Assembly: GCF_014284475.1 (NCBI RefSeq)
Contig: NZ_WJBC01000002.1
Location: 229,652-293,651 of the forward strand
Source: Acetobacterium fimetarium
Lineage (GTDB): Bacteria > Bacillota > Clostridia > Eubacteriales > Eubacteriaceae
DNA: 64,000 nucleotides
Direction: 5' to 3'
Each line of letters starts with the position of its first letter. The stretch's first letter is position 1. A model generated the notes under the pieces. The model did not search any database. It saw only the letters and a list, made by a program, of their open reading frames with translations, and was not told the DNA's origin. Below are positions 43,243 to 52,291 of the stretch, in pieces. A program made the position numbers and the translations under genes.

Positions 43243-43677
43243 TCAATCATCCGCTGCAATCGCTCCTTCTGCCGCCAATAATAGAAGTCGGGCAAATTCA
43301 GCGCGTTCGCTATCCGTCATTGGCTGAGTCATCCGCTGAAAACACAGATCCACTTGCTCCTTCACAAGCGCATAGACGTCCCAGGCCTTTTGGGTGGGGC
43401 GGATATCATAGGTGCGTTTGTCCTTGGCATTGGTCGTCCGAACTAAAAATCCGATTTCTTCCAGTTTTGACACCGTCTTGGCAATGACACTTTTGTCAAG
43501 CCCGAGCCGCTTGGTAATCGTATCCTGGGTCAGCATCTCGAAATCGCAGACAATTAAGATGACAACAGCCTGCGCACCGGTAAGGGCATACTGGGCGCAA
43601 CCCTCATTGAGCCAGATGTGTGATTTCCGGTACAAAATAGAAATGGATTTAAAGGCATTATCCGTGATGTTTGACAT
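43243..43677 (-). CDS. MarR-family transcriptional regulator
   Basis: 144 residues, winged helix with MLTQDTITKRLGLDKSVIAK then TVSKLEEIGFLVRTTNAKDKR and the C-terminal dimerisation helix. It is divergent from an MFS transporter gene, and the shared 147-bp region contains two GTGGCAxTTGC-type operator sites. It should repress the transporter and itself. A GGAGGCTCAG ribosome binding site precedes the ATG. Confidence 0.9.
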   Translation of the reverse strand: MSNITDNAFKSISILYRKSHIWLNEGCAQYALTGAQAVVILIVCDFEMLTQDTITKRLGLDKSVIAKTVSKLEEIGFLVRTTNAKDKRTYDIRPTQKAWDVYALVKEQVDLCFQRMTQPMTDSERAEFARLLLLAAEGAIAADD

Positions 43678-43722
43678 ATCCTGAGCCTCCTTTTATGTGA
43701 TGAGAATATTCTACTCCAATTT

Positions 43723-43738
43723 AGTGGCACTTGCAACC
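43723..43738. promoter_or_regulatory. Second MarR operator, imperfect
   Basis: AGTGGCACTTGCAACC is an imperfect copy of the palindrome at 43777. It lies next to the divergent regulator gene and would serve for self-control. Confidence 0.55.
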
Positions 43739-43743
43739 AGATA

Positions 43744-43794
43744 TTGACACGCGCTAGTTCATGTGCTATATTGAAAAGGTGGCAATTGCCACCT
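43744..43794 (+). promoter_or_regulatory. Promoter and operator of the MFS transporter gene
   Basis: TTGACA (43744-43749) and TATATT (43767-43772) are 17 bases apart. A perfect 18-bp palindrome AGGTGGCAATTGCCACCT covers 43777-43794, over the likely transcription start, an ideal repression site. Confidence 0.85.
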
Positions 43795-43824
43795 AATTCA
43801 TATTGACAGAGGAGTGTCGTATTC

Positions 43825-45090
43825 ATGGAAAAAACCGAAAAAATATGGAACAAAAATTTTATTCTTCTTTTTATCACCAACCTGCTGGTGCTGGCTGCGT
43901 TTTACGCATCGATTCCAATTATCCCGATTTACTGTCAGCAGATCGGAATCACCGGATCCAAAATAGGAATCGTCCTGACGGCAATGTCGGTCGCAACGGT
44001 CCTGTTTCGCCCGGTTGCCGGATACCTGCTGGATAATTTCAATCGTTATCGCGTGTACTTACTGTTTTTAGGCTTGTTCTGTCTGGCCTTTCCAGGCTTT
44101 ATTTTATTCCCTACTTTTGGTCTGTTAATCCTGATCCGTCTGTTCATGGGTGCCGTCTATTCGGTGTGCGGCTCGGCGACAATGACGCTCGCTGGCGATG
44201 TTCTGCCGCGGACTAAAATCACCCCGGGCATCAGCCGGTTTGCCTTTACCATATCAATCGGTATGGCGGTTGGACCGTATGTTGGCATTCAGGTCCAGAA
44301 CCACATGAGCAGCAAAGCATCTTTTCTGATGATTTTTGCGATTACGGTGGTGGCCCTGATTTGCGTAGCCGGCTGCAAAATCAGTTATCCCAAAGTGGCG
44401 CGAAAGAAGTTCTCGCTCCGGGAAGCGATCTACAATCCGGCGCTGCCATTCATGTTCAACATGATGTTTCTGATGATTCCTTACGGCGCGGTAATCGCCT
44501 ATTCTTCGATGCTGGCACAGGGAAAGCAGCTGATGTCGGTGATCCCTTATTTCTATATCTTTCTTGTCGCCGGCATGCTGGTTTCGAAATTATCAACCCA
44601 GAAAATGATTGATGCCGGAAAGCACCGCATTCTGGTCTATGCCAGTCTGGCAATTTTAATTGTTACCATGGCCAGTTACGCATTTCTGACAACCGGCCTG
44701 CATCTGCTGGTTGCCGGTTTCTTTTTTGGACTGGGATATGGCATTTTGCAGCCGCTTTTTCAATCTTTTGTGACGGGAACAGCCCCGGCCGCCAAACGCG
44801 GCGTGGCGAATGCCACCTATTTGCTGTCTTATGATATCGGCATTGGAATCGGTGCGCTCCTGATGGGCTGCATTCAGGAAACGATCGGGCTGCCGTTAGG
44901 ATTTGCGTTGACGGCCGTATCATATGTGATCGGAGGGATCGTTTATGCCGCTTATGTGGATCGTTACTATTGTCAGTTGAGAAGCAATTCCGCCGTTCGC
45001 AGTGATGATGCAAATTTATTGACACCGCATCTGAAACCGGAGGGATTTGCATTATCGGAAGACGCAACCGTGCGTGATGCCATAAGTTAA
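43825..45090 (+). CDS. MFS transporter
   Basis: 421 residues with 12 helices, major facilitator superfamily. The motif-A-like loop reads RPVAGYLLDNFNRYRVYL; the N-terminal NFILLFITNLLVLAAFYASIP is typical of drug/sugar MFS exporters of Firmicutes. The ATG follows GAGGAG. Divergent marR and a strong operator-controlled promoter suggest a regulated exporter; the substrate is unknown. It converges with the following chemoreceptor gene (20-base gap). Confidence 0.9.
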   Translation: MEKTEKIWNKNFILLFITNLLVLAAFYASIPIIPIYCQQIGITGSKIGIVLTAMSVATVLFRPVAGYLLDNFNRYRVYLLFLGLFCLAFPGFILFPTFGLLILIRLFMGAVYSVCGSATMTLAGDVLPRTKITPGISRFAFTISIGMAVGPYVGIQVQNHMSSKASFLMIFAITVVALICVAGCKISYPKVARKKFSLREAIYNPALPFMFNMMFLMIPYGAVIAYSSMLAQGKQLMSVIPYFYIFLVAGMLVSKLSTQKMIDAGKHRILVYASLAILIVTMASYAFLTTGLHLLVAGFFFGLGYGILQPLFQSFVTGTAPAAKRGVANATYLLSYDIGIGIGALLMGCIQETIGLPLGFALTAVSYVIGGIVYAAYVDRYYCQLRSNSAVRSDDANLLTPHLKPEGFALSEDATVRDAIS

Positions 45091-45110
45091 GCGGTAACGG
45101 CTACCGCCAG

Positions 45111-46631
45111 TTAGTGAAGTTTGAATTGATTGGTCTGTTTTTCAAGTATCTCGGCCTGGCTAAAGAGTACTTCACTGGCGGCCGCGGTTTCTTCTGCCGT
45201 GGCCGAATTGGTATGGACCACATTGGCAATGGTGCTGATTCCGGAATTGATTTCATGAATGCTCTGAGTTTGCTGCGCTGATGCCAAGCCCACGGCTGCA
45301 ATCCGGCTTTCCACTGCCTTGATACTGGTTTTGATTTCTTCCAGGGCTGCCGACATCCGATTTGCCACGTCGATACCGAGTTTGACATTCTTGCCGGACG
45401 CCTCAATCAAACTGCTGGTTTGTTTCACGGCAGCGGTAGTGCGAATGGAAAGGTTTCTGACTTCTTCCGCAACCACCGCAAAACCCTTGCCGTATTCGCC
45501 GGCTTTGGCGGCCTCGACACCGGCATTTAATGCCAGCACATTAGTTTGGAAGGCGATCTCATCAATTACTTTGATAATATTTCCAATATTCTGGGATGAT
45601 TCGTCGATATCATCCATACACGCAAGCATTTTATGCATCTCCTGATCGCCGTTGTTAACTTTAGCCTGGGCGTCGCCGACCAATTCCACCGCTTCACTGA
45701 CACTCTCGCCGTTGATGGTGATCTGTTCGTCAATCTGCTTGATGGAGGCGGTCAGCTCTTCAATCGAACTGGCCTGTTCCGTTCCGCCCACCGACAACGA
45801 TGCGCTGGCGGTGGAAATATTCTGGGCCCCCATCGCCACCGCGTCCGAGGACGCGGCTATTTTCTGCAAAGCCGACCGCATATTTTCGATCATCCGCGCC
45901 AGCGCCACGGTCAAGGCGGCGATCTCGTCTTTGCTTTTGACCGCCGCGACTTGTTGGGTTAAATCCCCCTGGGCGACCTTATTGGTGACTTTTTCCAGCA
46001 TCACCAAGGGCCGGGTCATCCGGTTTGTCATGAACCAGATGACGATGCCCGCCAGCGCCACGGCAACAATTGAAAAGAGAATCAGCATGTTTCTGAAGTC
46101 CGCGGCCAATTGATCGTAAGTGGTATTGGGAATTCCCACGTACCAGATGCCGATAACCTCGCCCTTCGCACTGGTAATCGGTTGATAGACAGTTTGGTTC
46201 CAGACGCCGACCACATTAGCCTTGCCAATATAGCTTTCGCCCTGATCAAGAACGGTCTGTTTGACCACATCGGTGGCCTGGGTATTCACCGCGCGGTTGC
46301 CCTCGGCGTCCTTGACATTGGTGGCCACCCGGGTATCGCCCTGAAAAACGGTGACCGTATCCCCGGTCAGCGCCCCGATTTTGTCAACCACATCAAAATT
46401 ATCGTTCATTCTGACGGTCCCTTTGTATAGATCACCCTCTTTAATGATCCACTCTCCGGGTATCTGTTGATCTAAAAAAGCCCCGCCCAGCGCGGCATCG
46501 CTCAAAAGCTTAGCGCGGGCGGCATCAAGCACTTTGTTCTGCATGCTGTTAACTGCATAAATACCGATTCCAAGGTTGATCAAAACAATGGCCGTCACAA
46601 ACAGAACTACGATCTTATTCTTAAATTTCAT
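45111..46631 (-). CDS. Methyl-accepting chemotaxis protein with extracellular Cache domain
   Basis: 506 residues. Helix at 8-28, an outside domain of about 150 residues with [14 protein letters not shown] and [17 protein letters not shown] (single-Cache type), a second helix at about 185-207, HAMP ([19 protein letters not shown]), and the signalling hairpin [37 protein letters not shown]. Start given at ATG 46631 (a TTG precedes it); no clear ribosome binding site was seen. The upstream gap (46632-46876) shows no gene. Confidence 0.92.
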   Translation of the reverse strand: MKFKNKIVVLFVTAIVLINLGIGIYAVNSMQNKVLDAARAKLLSDAALGGAFLDQQIPGEWIIKEGDLYKGTVRMNDNFDVVDKIGALTGDTVTVFQGDTRVATNVKDAEGNRAVNTQATDVVKQTVLDQGESYIGKANVVGVWNQTVYQPITSAKGEVIGIWYVGIPNTTYDQLAADFRNMLILFSIVAVALAGIVIWFMTNRMTRPLVMLEKVTNKVAQGDLTQQVAAVKSKDEIAALTVALARMIENMRSALQKIAASSDAVAMGAQNISTASASLSVGGTEQASSIEELTASIKQIDEQITINGESVSEAVELVGDAQAKVNNGDQEMHKMLACMDDIDESSQNIGNIIKVIDEIAFQTNVLALNAGVEAAKAGEYGKGFAVVAEEVRNLSIRTTAAVKQTSSLIEASGKNVKLGIDVANRMSAALEEIKTSIKAVESRIAAVGLASAQQTQSIHEINSGISTIANVVHTNSATAEETAAASEVLFSQAEILEKQTNQFKLH

Positions 46632-46876
46632 CAATATCGGTTCGCTAAAATAGTTTTTCTATCTTATCATTCTATCCAATAAATTGACGGCTAAACAAAA
46701 AACTATGATGAGCTGATTGATTATTCTATTTTCACGCAGCAGCAAAAACAATCCTTTATCCCAGCTCTGTAATCTGTTATAATCATCTGAATACGGTTGC
46801 AGCTTTTTTCCCGGACGGCTGATGTTTGGCAAGTCCCGCAAAATGCCTGCAAGCAGAGAGAAAAGGAGCGACTATT

Positions 46877-48166
46877 ATGAAACTACTCAAAAAAAGCCTC
46901 ATCATCGCACTCATTCCCATGCTGATTCTGTCACTGGTGGCCTGTTCCAAGCCGACCACCACAGCCAAAGGGCTAAATTTGTGGACTGGTGATGCCACCA
47001 CGGACAGCGACCGGATTGTCGTGATCAGCGACCTGCATCTCGGGATCGACGACAGTTTTGCCGAAACCGTCACAAACAAGGCGGCCATCGTCTCGTTTCT
47101 GAATCAGCTGACGGCCAGTGACGTCGATGAACTGGTCATCGACGGCGATCTGCTCGACGAATGGTTTGTGCCGACCAGTTATTCCCAGCCGGCTGATCTG
47201 AAGGAATTCTTCACCAAGACCGCTGACAACAACAAAACTGTGATCGATGCGGTTAAAAGTGTCATCAAAAGCGGCGTCAAGGTCACCTATGTTCCCGGCA
47301 ACCACGATATGCTGCTATCTGATGCCATCCTCAGCGCGCTGATTCCGGGGATCAATCAGGCCCGCGATGTCAACGGCCTGGGCACCTACCGCACCGGCCT
47401 GCGTTCGGAAATTGCGATTGAACATGGCCACCGCTACAACACCTTCTGTGCGCCGGATACGCTGTCCAACAAAGACATCACCGGCGCAGTTCCATCGATT
47501 CTGCCCCCGGGCTATTTCTTTACCCGCGTGGCGGCCACTTCCGTTGTGGAAGGCAAATCGGCCCCACAAAAGGATCTGCCTGTTGTTCCGGCACCGGCGG
47601 CAGACAATCTCGACCAGCTGGGCGCCTATGCTTACTATCAGACGTGGATGGGGACGATCCAAACCTTCCCGATCAACGCCGCTTTCACGGACAAGACGAT
47701 CAACTGCGCCGCCGATGGTTACAACACCAGTTTTGCCCTCAGTGATCTGCTGCCCACCGTTCAGCCGGACGGCAGCATCAGCGCGGTTCTGTATGCCGAT
47801 GTGCAGCGGCGTTGGGATGCCCTCCAGGATGTCAATGGCGTCGCGGTAAAACTGCCCTATGCGACCGCCACCGCTGGCGCCCAGGATGCCACCTTCTGTG
47901 ATCAGCAGGCACTCACCCAGTATTTCAACGTCGATCCTGCGGTCGATGTCGTGGTCTTCGGTCATACCCATGTGCCGGTGATCAACCATTATACTGACGG
48001 TTACAACCGCGAAAAAGTGTATGCCAACAGCGGCACCTGGATCGACAAGAATCTCCAGGGCGCCGATATGACCTTTGTCGTGATTGAATCCGGCAAGGAT
48101 CAAACCGATGTCCGCCTGATGCAGTATCAGCCGGACGGCAGTGTCACCAATCTGGAACCGCAGTAA
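46877..48166 (+). CDS. Lipoprotein metallophosphoesterase (intact copy)
   Basis: A 430-residue calcineurin-like phosphoesterase. The signal peptide MKLLKKSLIIALIPMLILS ends in a lipobox LVAC, so the mature protein should be lipid-anchored outside. Metal ligands are DLHLG (DxH), GDLLDEW (GD), YVPGNHDM (GNHD), EHGHRY and FGHTHVPV (GHxH). The substrate is not known; the UshA/UDP-pyrophosphatase-like architecture is one possibility. Start at ATG 46877 behind AAAAGGAG. A rearranged, leaderless copy lies at 40765-41551. Confidence 0.9.
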   Translation: MKLLKKSLIIALIPMLILSLVACSKPTTTAKGLNLWTGDATTDSDRIVVISDLHLGIDDSFAETVTNKAAIVSFLNQLTASDVDELVIDGDLLDEWFVPTSYSQPADLKEFFTKTADNNKTVIDAVKSVIKSGVKVTYVPGNHDMLLSDAILSALIPGINQARDVNGLGTYRTGLRSEIAIEHGHRYNTFCAPDTLSNKDITGAVPSILPPGYFFTRVAATSVVEGKSAPQKDLPVVPAPAADNLDQLGAYAYYQTWMGTIQTFPINAAFTDKTINCAADGYNTSFALSDLLPTVQPDGSISAVLYADVQRRWDALQDVNGVAVKLPYATATAGAQDATFCDQQALTQYFNVDPAVDVVVFGHTHVPVINHYTDGYNREKVYANSGTWIDKNLQGADMTFVVIESGKDQTDVRLMQYQPDGSVTNLEPQ

Positions 48167-48186
48167 CAACGGCCTGGTGCGACAGA

Positions 48187-48222
48187 AAGTCCCGGATTCA
48201 TGATGAATCCGGGACTTTTTAT
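48187..48222 (+). terminator. Terminator of the metallophosphoesterase gene
   Basis: AGTCCCGGATTCAT pairs with ATGAATCCGGGACT, followed by five T. It is homologous to the terminator at 41571-41607. Confidence 0.92.
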
Positions 48223-48247
48223 TGGCCGTTTGCCGCCAGTGGGCCGT

Positions 48248-48273
48248 AAGTTAAGTGTGCCGGGCACCGGCAG
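48248..48273 (+). repeat. REP-like repeat, copy 1
   Basis: AAGTTAAG followed by TGTGCCGGGCACCG: a GTGCC/GGCAC mini-hairpin behind a fixed AAGTTAAG head. It lies 25 bases after the terminator at 48187 and opens the repeat-rich region. Confidence 0.8.
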
Positions 48274-48288
48274 CACTTTTTTTCTCCC

Positions 48289-48918
48289 TTAAATGGTAAT
48301 ATTTGATTTTACTTTGGCAATAGTCGCTGGGGAAATCGGATTATCAAATCCATTTGAAGTATAGCGTGTCATAATGTTATTGGCTGCGATTCGCTCTTTT
48401 GAAAAATATTCAATGTTATACTTAATGATTGGGATCTTCATCAGTTCAAGCCAACCATTATAAACACCATCGATAAAGGCCTGGCGCCACTCTGAGTTGC
48501 GTCCAATCAGTACACAGCCATGAATCTGCTCTTTTTCAATCACAAGCGAGAAGGCACCATTTTCGAGATGAGGTTCAAAGGGGTAGGTTCGGCATTGAAT
48601 GGGACGATGGTCTCTCAGGCAACCTTCGGTCAGATGGCAATAGATATAATAAGATTTTTTAATTTTAGGGGGCAGATTGTACTGCCGACGACTGTGCAGA
48701 TCGTAATCGGTCACGACCGCACATTGCATATATTCATATTCAAGGGGCAATAAATACATGCCCAATTGCTTACCATCGACGTCGTTACGGCGGCAACAAT
48801 GATAGCCACATAGTTCACCACAATTACCCGCTATAATCGCTTCATCCATCAAATGATAGGCTTTTTCAAAAATTGCCTGATAGTCCCCTCTCATTGATTT
48901 TTTATTTTTATCTGTCAC
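48289..48918 (-). CDS. YkgJ-like cysteine-cluster protein
   Basis: 209 residues. The N-terminal CGELCGYHCCRR and later CHLTEGCLRDHRPIQCRTYPF give the CxxxC...CC...C...C...RPxxCRxxPF pattern of the YkgJ/FliB zinc- or iron-binding cluster proteins. The function of the family is not settled. Start is GTG 48918 behind ATAGGAGCAC. REP-like copies flank it on both sides, so the gene came, or was fixed, within the repeat-rich region. Confidence 0.7.
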   Translation of the reverse strand: MTDKNKKSMRGDYQAIFEKAYHLMDEAIIAGNCGELCGYHCCRRNDVDGKQLGMYLLPLEYEYMQCAVVTDYDLHSRRQYNLPPKIKKSYYIYCHLTEGCLRDHRPIQCRTYPFEPHLENGAFSLVIEKEQIHGCVLIGRNSEWRQAFIDGVYNGWLELMKIPIIKYNIEYFSKERIAANNIMTRYTSNGFDNPISPATIAKVKSNITI

Positions 48919-48945
48919 TTGTGCTCCTATCTTTTAAATCATAAT

Positions 48946-48972
48946 AAGTTAAGTGTGTCTGGCCCCGGGGCC
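48946..48972 (+). repeat. REP-like repeat, copy 2
   Basis: AAGTTAAG followed by TGTGTCTGGCCCCGGGGCC, a slightly diverged copy just upstream of the YkgJ-like gene and just after the AlbA_2 gene's 3' end. Confidence 0.8.
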
Positions 48973-48975
48973 ACC

Positions 48976-50400
48976 TTATGAATAATACTTCTGATTGGGA
49001 CTGGTCGGTTTGTCGGGTATGGTCAGTTTGAGGAGGCCGCCTTTAATTAGCGGGTTGAGAATGTTTTCCCGAAAATATCGTCTGCTTTTTATGCCAATAA
49101 ACTTCTGTATTTCACTACCCGGTCTTGCCGTTTTACAGAATTCCAAAATATTTCTGGTCTGATCATTATCATCGATAGCTTGCTCACTAGCTTGGTCACT
49201 TGCTTGGTCACTAGCTTGGGGAGGAGTTTGCACGGTCAATGGTATAATCGTTCGGAACACATCCCCCTCTGTAAAAACGGGGTCAGCTCCGGAATAGATT
49301 TTGCTGTATTTATAGGTATTTCGGATGCCGGATCCCAGTTCGTCCACCAGTCCGATTTCCTTGAAAAACCGGGCAATGGTGGGATTCTTGGGAAATGGTG
49401 AAAAATTATCGGGATCAATCAACCCGTTGCCGTGGGGCTTGTTACTATTTTCCGCCACCACCCGATTTTTCTCGATGATCAGCTTGGCCGGGAACGGGTT
49501 GGCAAATTCCCGATGAATCAGCAGATTGGAGACCACCTCTCTGAAAATCTTATCCCGTAGGCTGATGCGCCGGTCGCCTTCCAGATAAAAAGTGTCGTTG
49601 AGGTGCTTATTAATAAACTGCATCAGCCGTTCATAACTCTCCAGCAGATTCACCCGGATATCATCGCGGTCGTCGTAACGATCCAGATTGACTTTGCGCA
49701 GCAGCGCATCGGTGCGGTGATGAGGCAAAGCGGCCAGAATCAGCTCTTGTTTTCCGAAGATCAGAATCCCAGCCAGGGTTATCCCCTCTTTGTTGCTTTG
49801 GGGATCTTTCAGATAAAGGCCGGCGCTTTTCAGCAGTTCCAGATCATTCATGGTTTTCCAGGGATGATTGGCCCGCTCATTGGCAGCCATCTTTCTTGCC
49901 CGCATCAGCAGATCTGAGTTGAGCTCAGACAGTTCTGCAAAAGGAAAAATGCGATTTTCGGTGTAACTCCCCTGCTTGCGGTTGTACAAGCCGGCAACAA
50001 GGTTGGTGTTGTCGGTGATATCCAGATCGCCATCCTCGTTGCGGTCATAAATCCGGCCATTGCACCGGTGGACCTGGGAGCTCTCTGGAACCAGAACATG
50101 AAAGATAGTGCTGGTTTCAATCTCAACAGTTTCGATAGCTAGATAAAAGGTTGGGCAGATTTTGAGCGGATTATTCATGGCGGTGACAAAATCCATTTTC
50201 ACCTTTTCGATGGATTCGGGTTCAATCCCGACAATCCCACCCTGATCATCGACACCCAGAAAGAGATGTCCGCCGTTGCGGTTGAGAAAAGCACAGACGG
50301 TTTCGAAAACATCCCGATTCAATTTGGTTCGACTTTGTTTGAACTCCACGGTCAGGCCTTCGCCGCCGCTGATGATTTCTCTTAGTTTTTCAGGTTTCAT
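48976..50400 (-). CDS. AlbA_2 (Schlafen-like) domain protein with winged-helix C-terminus
   Basis: 474 residues. The N-terminal AlbA_2 domain has GGEGLTVEFKQSRTKLNRDV, NRNGGHLFLGVDDQGGIVG and a conserved nucleic-acid-binding pattern. The middle (RREIF-like FREVVSNLLIHREFANP) is the ATPase/HATPase-like region of this group. The C-terminal winged helix (KFIGIKSRRYFRENILNPL) follows a Gln/Ala/Ser-rich DQASDQASEQA linker. Such proteins are often annotated as transcriptional regulators and occur in defence islands. The start follows GGAGAAAAATCCG. A second copy of its last third lies at 56605-56975. Confidence 0.85.
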   Translation of the reverse strand: MKPEKLREIISGGEGLTVEFKQSRTKLNRDVFETVCAFLNRNGGHLFLGVDDQGGIVGIEPESIEKVKMDFVTAMNNPLKICPTFYLAIETVEIETSTIFHVLVPESSQVHRCNGRIYDRNEDGDLDITDNTNLVAGLYNRKQGSYTENRIFPFAELSELNSDLLMRARKMAANERANHPWKTMNDLELLKSAGLYLKDPQSNKEGITLAGILIFGKQELILAALPHHRTDALLRKVNLDRYDDRDDIRVNLLESYERLMQFINKHLNDTFYLEGDRRISLRDKIFREVVSNLLIHREFANPFPAKLIIEKNRVVAENSNKPHGNGLIDPDNFSPFPKNPTIARFFKEIGLVDELGSGIRNTYKYSKIYSGADPVFTEGDVFRTIIPLTVQTPPQASDQASDQASEQAIDDNDQTRNILEFCKTARPGSEIQKFIGIKSRRYFRENILNPLIKGGLLKLTIPDKPTSPNQKYYS

Positions 50401-50415
50401 CGGATTTTTCTCCTT

Positions 50416-50443
50416 AAGTTAAATGTACCTCGCACCGCCAGCC
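50416..50443 (+). repeat. REP-like repeat, copy 3 (diverged)
   Basis: AAGTTAAATGTACCTCGCAC then CGCCAGCC, a mutated copy between the AlbA_2 and RhuM-like reading frames. Confidence 0.7.
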
Positions 50444-50453
50444 AACATTACCA

Positions 50454-50603
50454 TTAATCGACATACAGTACGCCGATCATTTTCTGCGATAACCAAACAT
50501 CTTCATCGGCATAGATCGCATTGGCGTCACTTTCGCCGGTGGCGGTAATGAATGTCAGATATTCTGCAGCGGAACTGCGGATCATGTTATTCGTTTTATC
50601 CAT
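50454..50603 (-). pseudogene. N-terminal fragment of a RhuM-family protein
   Basis: A 49-codon frame begins MDKTNNMIRSSAAEYLTFIT and ends DEDVWLSQKMIGVLYVD. Full RhuM/virulence-type proteins of about 330 residues start the same way and continue past LYDV. Here it stops at the RhuM core and a REP-like copy follows within 11 bases. It is a truncated relic, perhaps created by recombination at the repeat. Confidence 0.75.
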
Positions 50604-50783
50604 TTTAGCTCCTTTCTTTTTTTATCGATTCGATGGTCAATGACTCGAGCTTTTTCTGATCGTTCATTTTCTTCACCTGTTTTCATTGATGCAATGATTA
50701 TACCGTTTGGATAGCATAAAAGAAACAACCGTCTCGATTTTTCTCTCCGCTATTTGATTTTAAGTTAAGTGTGCCTGGCACCG
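50601..50783. repeat. 183-bp direct duplication, copy A
   Basis: The leader of the RhuM-like fragment down to and including the next REP-like repeat is about 90 percent identical to 62188-62372 (shared blocks include ATCGATTCGATGGTCAA, CTGATCGTTCATTTTCTTC, ATTATACCGTTTGGATAGC). No gene lies within. Confidence 0.85.
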
Positions 50784-51347
50784 AAGTCTAGGAACCAGCA
50801 ACGCGATCAGCCGATCGGCCATGCGCTGATGGCCGGCCGGGCTCTGGTGGATCCCGTCCAGATACAGATCTTCATCGGCCCAGTCGATGTCCGTTCTGAA
50901 GTCCACGGTTGGGATCCGGTTTGCTGCGGTGAATGCTCTTAACCACTGGCAGTAGGCTTCGATCATCACAGCCGATTTTTCGAAATCGATCAGCTCGCCC
51001 CCTTCTTTAAAGGCCACCGGCAGATGAATCGGCGGGGGGATGGCGACAAAAACTTGAATGTTGTTGGCTCTGGACTGGTCGACCATGGTCCGCATATTCT
51101 GAGCGGCTCGATCCCAGCTGCGGTTAAAGAAGATATCATTATAGCCGCCCATCAGGATTACCCCGTCAGGCTTGGCATCAAACACCTGTTGCTTGATCCG
51201 GCTCAGCATACCCTCGGTTGTATCCCCATTGACACCCCGATTAACCATCTGGATTCCTGTCTTTTTTTCGGCGATCACATGCCATTTTTCTGCTCGGGTC
51301 ACCTGGTAACCAAAGGTCAGGCTGTCGCCAAAACATATCATTTTCAC
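50760..51347 (-). CDS. SGNH/GDSL hydrolase with repeat-derived C-terminus
   Basis: 195 residues. Block I FGDSLTFGYQ has the catalytic Ser, block III is GGYNDIFF (GxND), and block V is DGIHQSPAGH (DxxH). This is a small SGNH esterase/lipase. Start is GTG 51347 behind AAAGGAGAAG. The last seven residues, RCQAHLT, are encoded by a REP-like repeat read in reverse, which also supplies the stop codon. The natural end is probably around LLVPRL, so little function is likely lost. Substrate unknown. Confidence 0.88.
   Translation of the reverse strand: MKMICFGDSLTFGYQVTRAEKWHVIAEKKTGIQMVNRGVNGDTTEGMLSRIKQQVFDAKPDGVILMGGYNDIFFNRSWDRAAQNMRTMVDQSRANNIQVFVAIPPPIHLPVAFKEGGELIDFEKSAVMIEAYCQWLRAFTAANRIPTVDFRTDIDWADEDLYLDGIHQSPAGHQRMADRLIALLVPRLRCQAHLT
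50762..50786 (+). repeat. REP-like repeat, copy 4
   Basis: AAGTTAAG followed by TGTGCCTGGCACCG, matching the consensus. In reverse it encodes the end of the SGNH hydrolase. Confidence 0.85.
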
Positions 51348-51369
51348 AGTCTTCTCCTTTTAATACATT

Positions 51370-51396
51370 AAGTTAAGTGTGTCAGGCACCGGGGCC
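51370..51396 (+). repeat. REP-like repeat, copy 5
   Basis: AAGTTAAG followed by TGTGTCAGGCACCG and GGGCC, just upstream of the SGNH gene. The rest of the 51348-51613 gap holds only the terminator at 51496. Confidence 0.8.
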
Positions 51397-51495
51397 TCTC
51401 TACCGCCAGCGCCCTCTTTTCCAGAAAATATTCTTGTTTTTGATTTGAGTTCACCGTCCTTCTATTATACGCTTTGCCGGATAAAAAAACGACAA

Positions 51496-51537
51496 AAAAA
51501 CCAGAATCCAAGTTGTTAGTCGCGAATTCTGGTTTTT
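51496..51537 (-). terminator. Terminator of the FMN reductase gene
   Basis: AAAAACCAGAAT pairs with ATTCTGGTTTTT across a 17-base loop, with a T-rich tract on the minus strand. Confidence 0.75.
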
Positions 51538-51613
51538 ATAGTCATTTTACTTTCAAACAACCAAACCGTTGTCAATTGACCGGTCGGTTCCGCTTTCTAA
51601 AAATGATCGGCGC

Positions 51614-52171
51614 TTAAACGCGTAAGGTCTTTAACGCTCCACTCCAGGCAATGACCTGATCAAACACGTCATTCAGAGCACTTTCGTTGCGTGGATCTGG
51701 TGTGAACACGCTCATGTTCTGGAAATCAGTAAAAAGGCTGAGCATCACCTGGGCCCGAACATCGGCCATATGGAGTTCAGCGACCACCAGTCGGAGCGCT
51801 TCAACCGACCGGGTCCCGCCGGCACTGCCATAAGCGACAAATCCAACGGCTTTGTTTTGCCATTCCACATTCAAAAAATCAATAGCATTTTTTAAGGCCC
51901 CGGGAATGCTGTGGTTATATTCAGCGGTGACAAAGATAAATCCGTCAAATTCGCTAATTTTCTTTGACCAGACTTTGGTATGTTCTTTGGTATACTGCTG
52001 CATCATGGCCGGATTCGGCTCATCAAGAAGGGGCAGATTGTAATCCGCCACATCCACTAACTCAAATGTGGCATCGGTTCGTTTCTGGGCCAGTCCGTTA
52101 ACCCATTTTGCCACCGCTTCCCCATTCCGTCCCGGTCGGGTACTGCCTAATATTATCCCAATATTTGTCAT
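51614..52171 (-). CDS. NADPH-dependent FMN reductase
   Basis: A 185-residue flavodoxin-fold reductase: IILGSTRPGRNGEAVAKWV binds FMN phosphate, LPLLDEPNP and FVTAEYNHSIPGALKNAID are the family signatures, and GSAGGTRSVEALR is the later loop. Similar to chromate/azo reductases of the SsuE/YieF type. A GGAGGATTAC ribosome binding site precedes the ATG. It is monocistronic with a terminator. Confidence 0.92.
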   Translation of the reverse strand: MTNIGIILGSTRPGRNGEAVAKWVNGLAQKRTDATFELVDVADYNLPLLDEPNPAMMQQYTKEHTKVWSKKISEFDGFIFVTAEYNHSIPGALKNAIDFLNVEWQNKAVGFVAYGSAGGTRSVEALRLVVAELHMADVRAQVMLSLFTDFQNMSVFTPDPRNESALNDVFDQVIAWSGALKTLRV

Positions 52172-52291
52172 TGTAATCCTCCTCGATTTTTAAAGATTAG
52201 ATCAATCTTAAATCAATCTAATACTAATATACCTTATTAAACGGAAGATAAACTCAGAAAATAAATAAAGCAAGTTAAGTTACCGCTTTCA

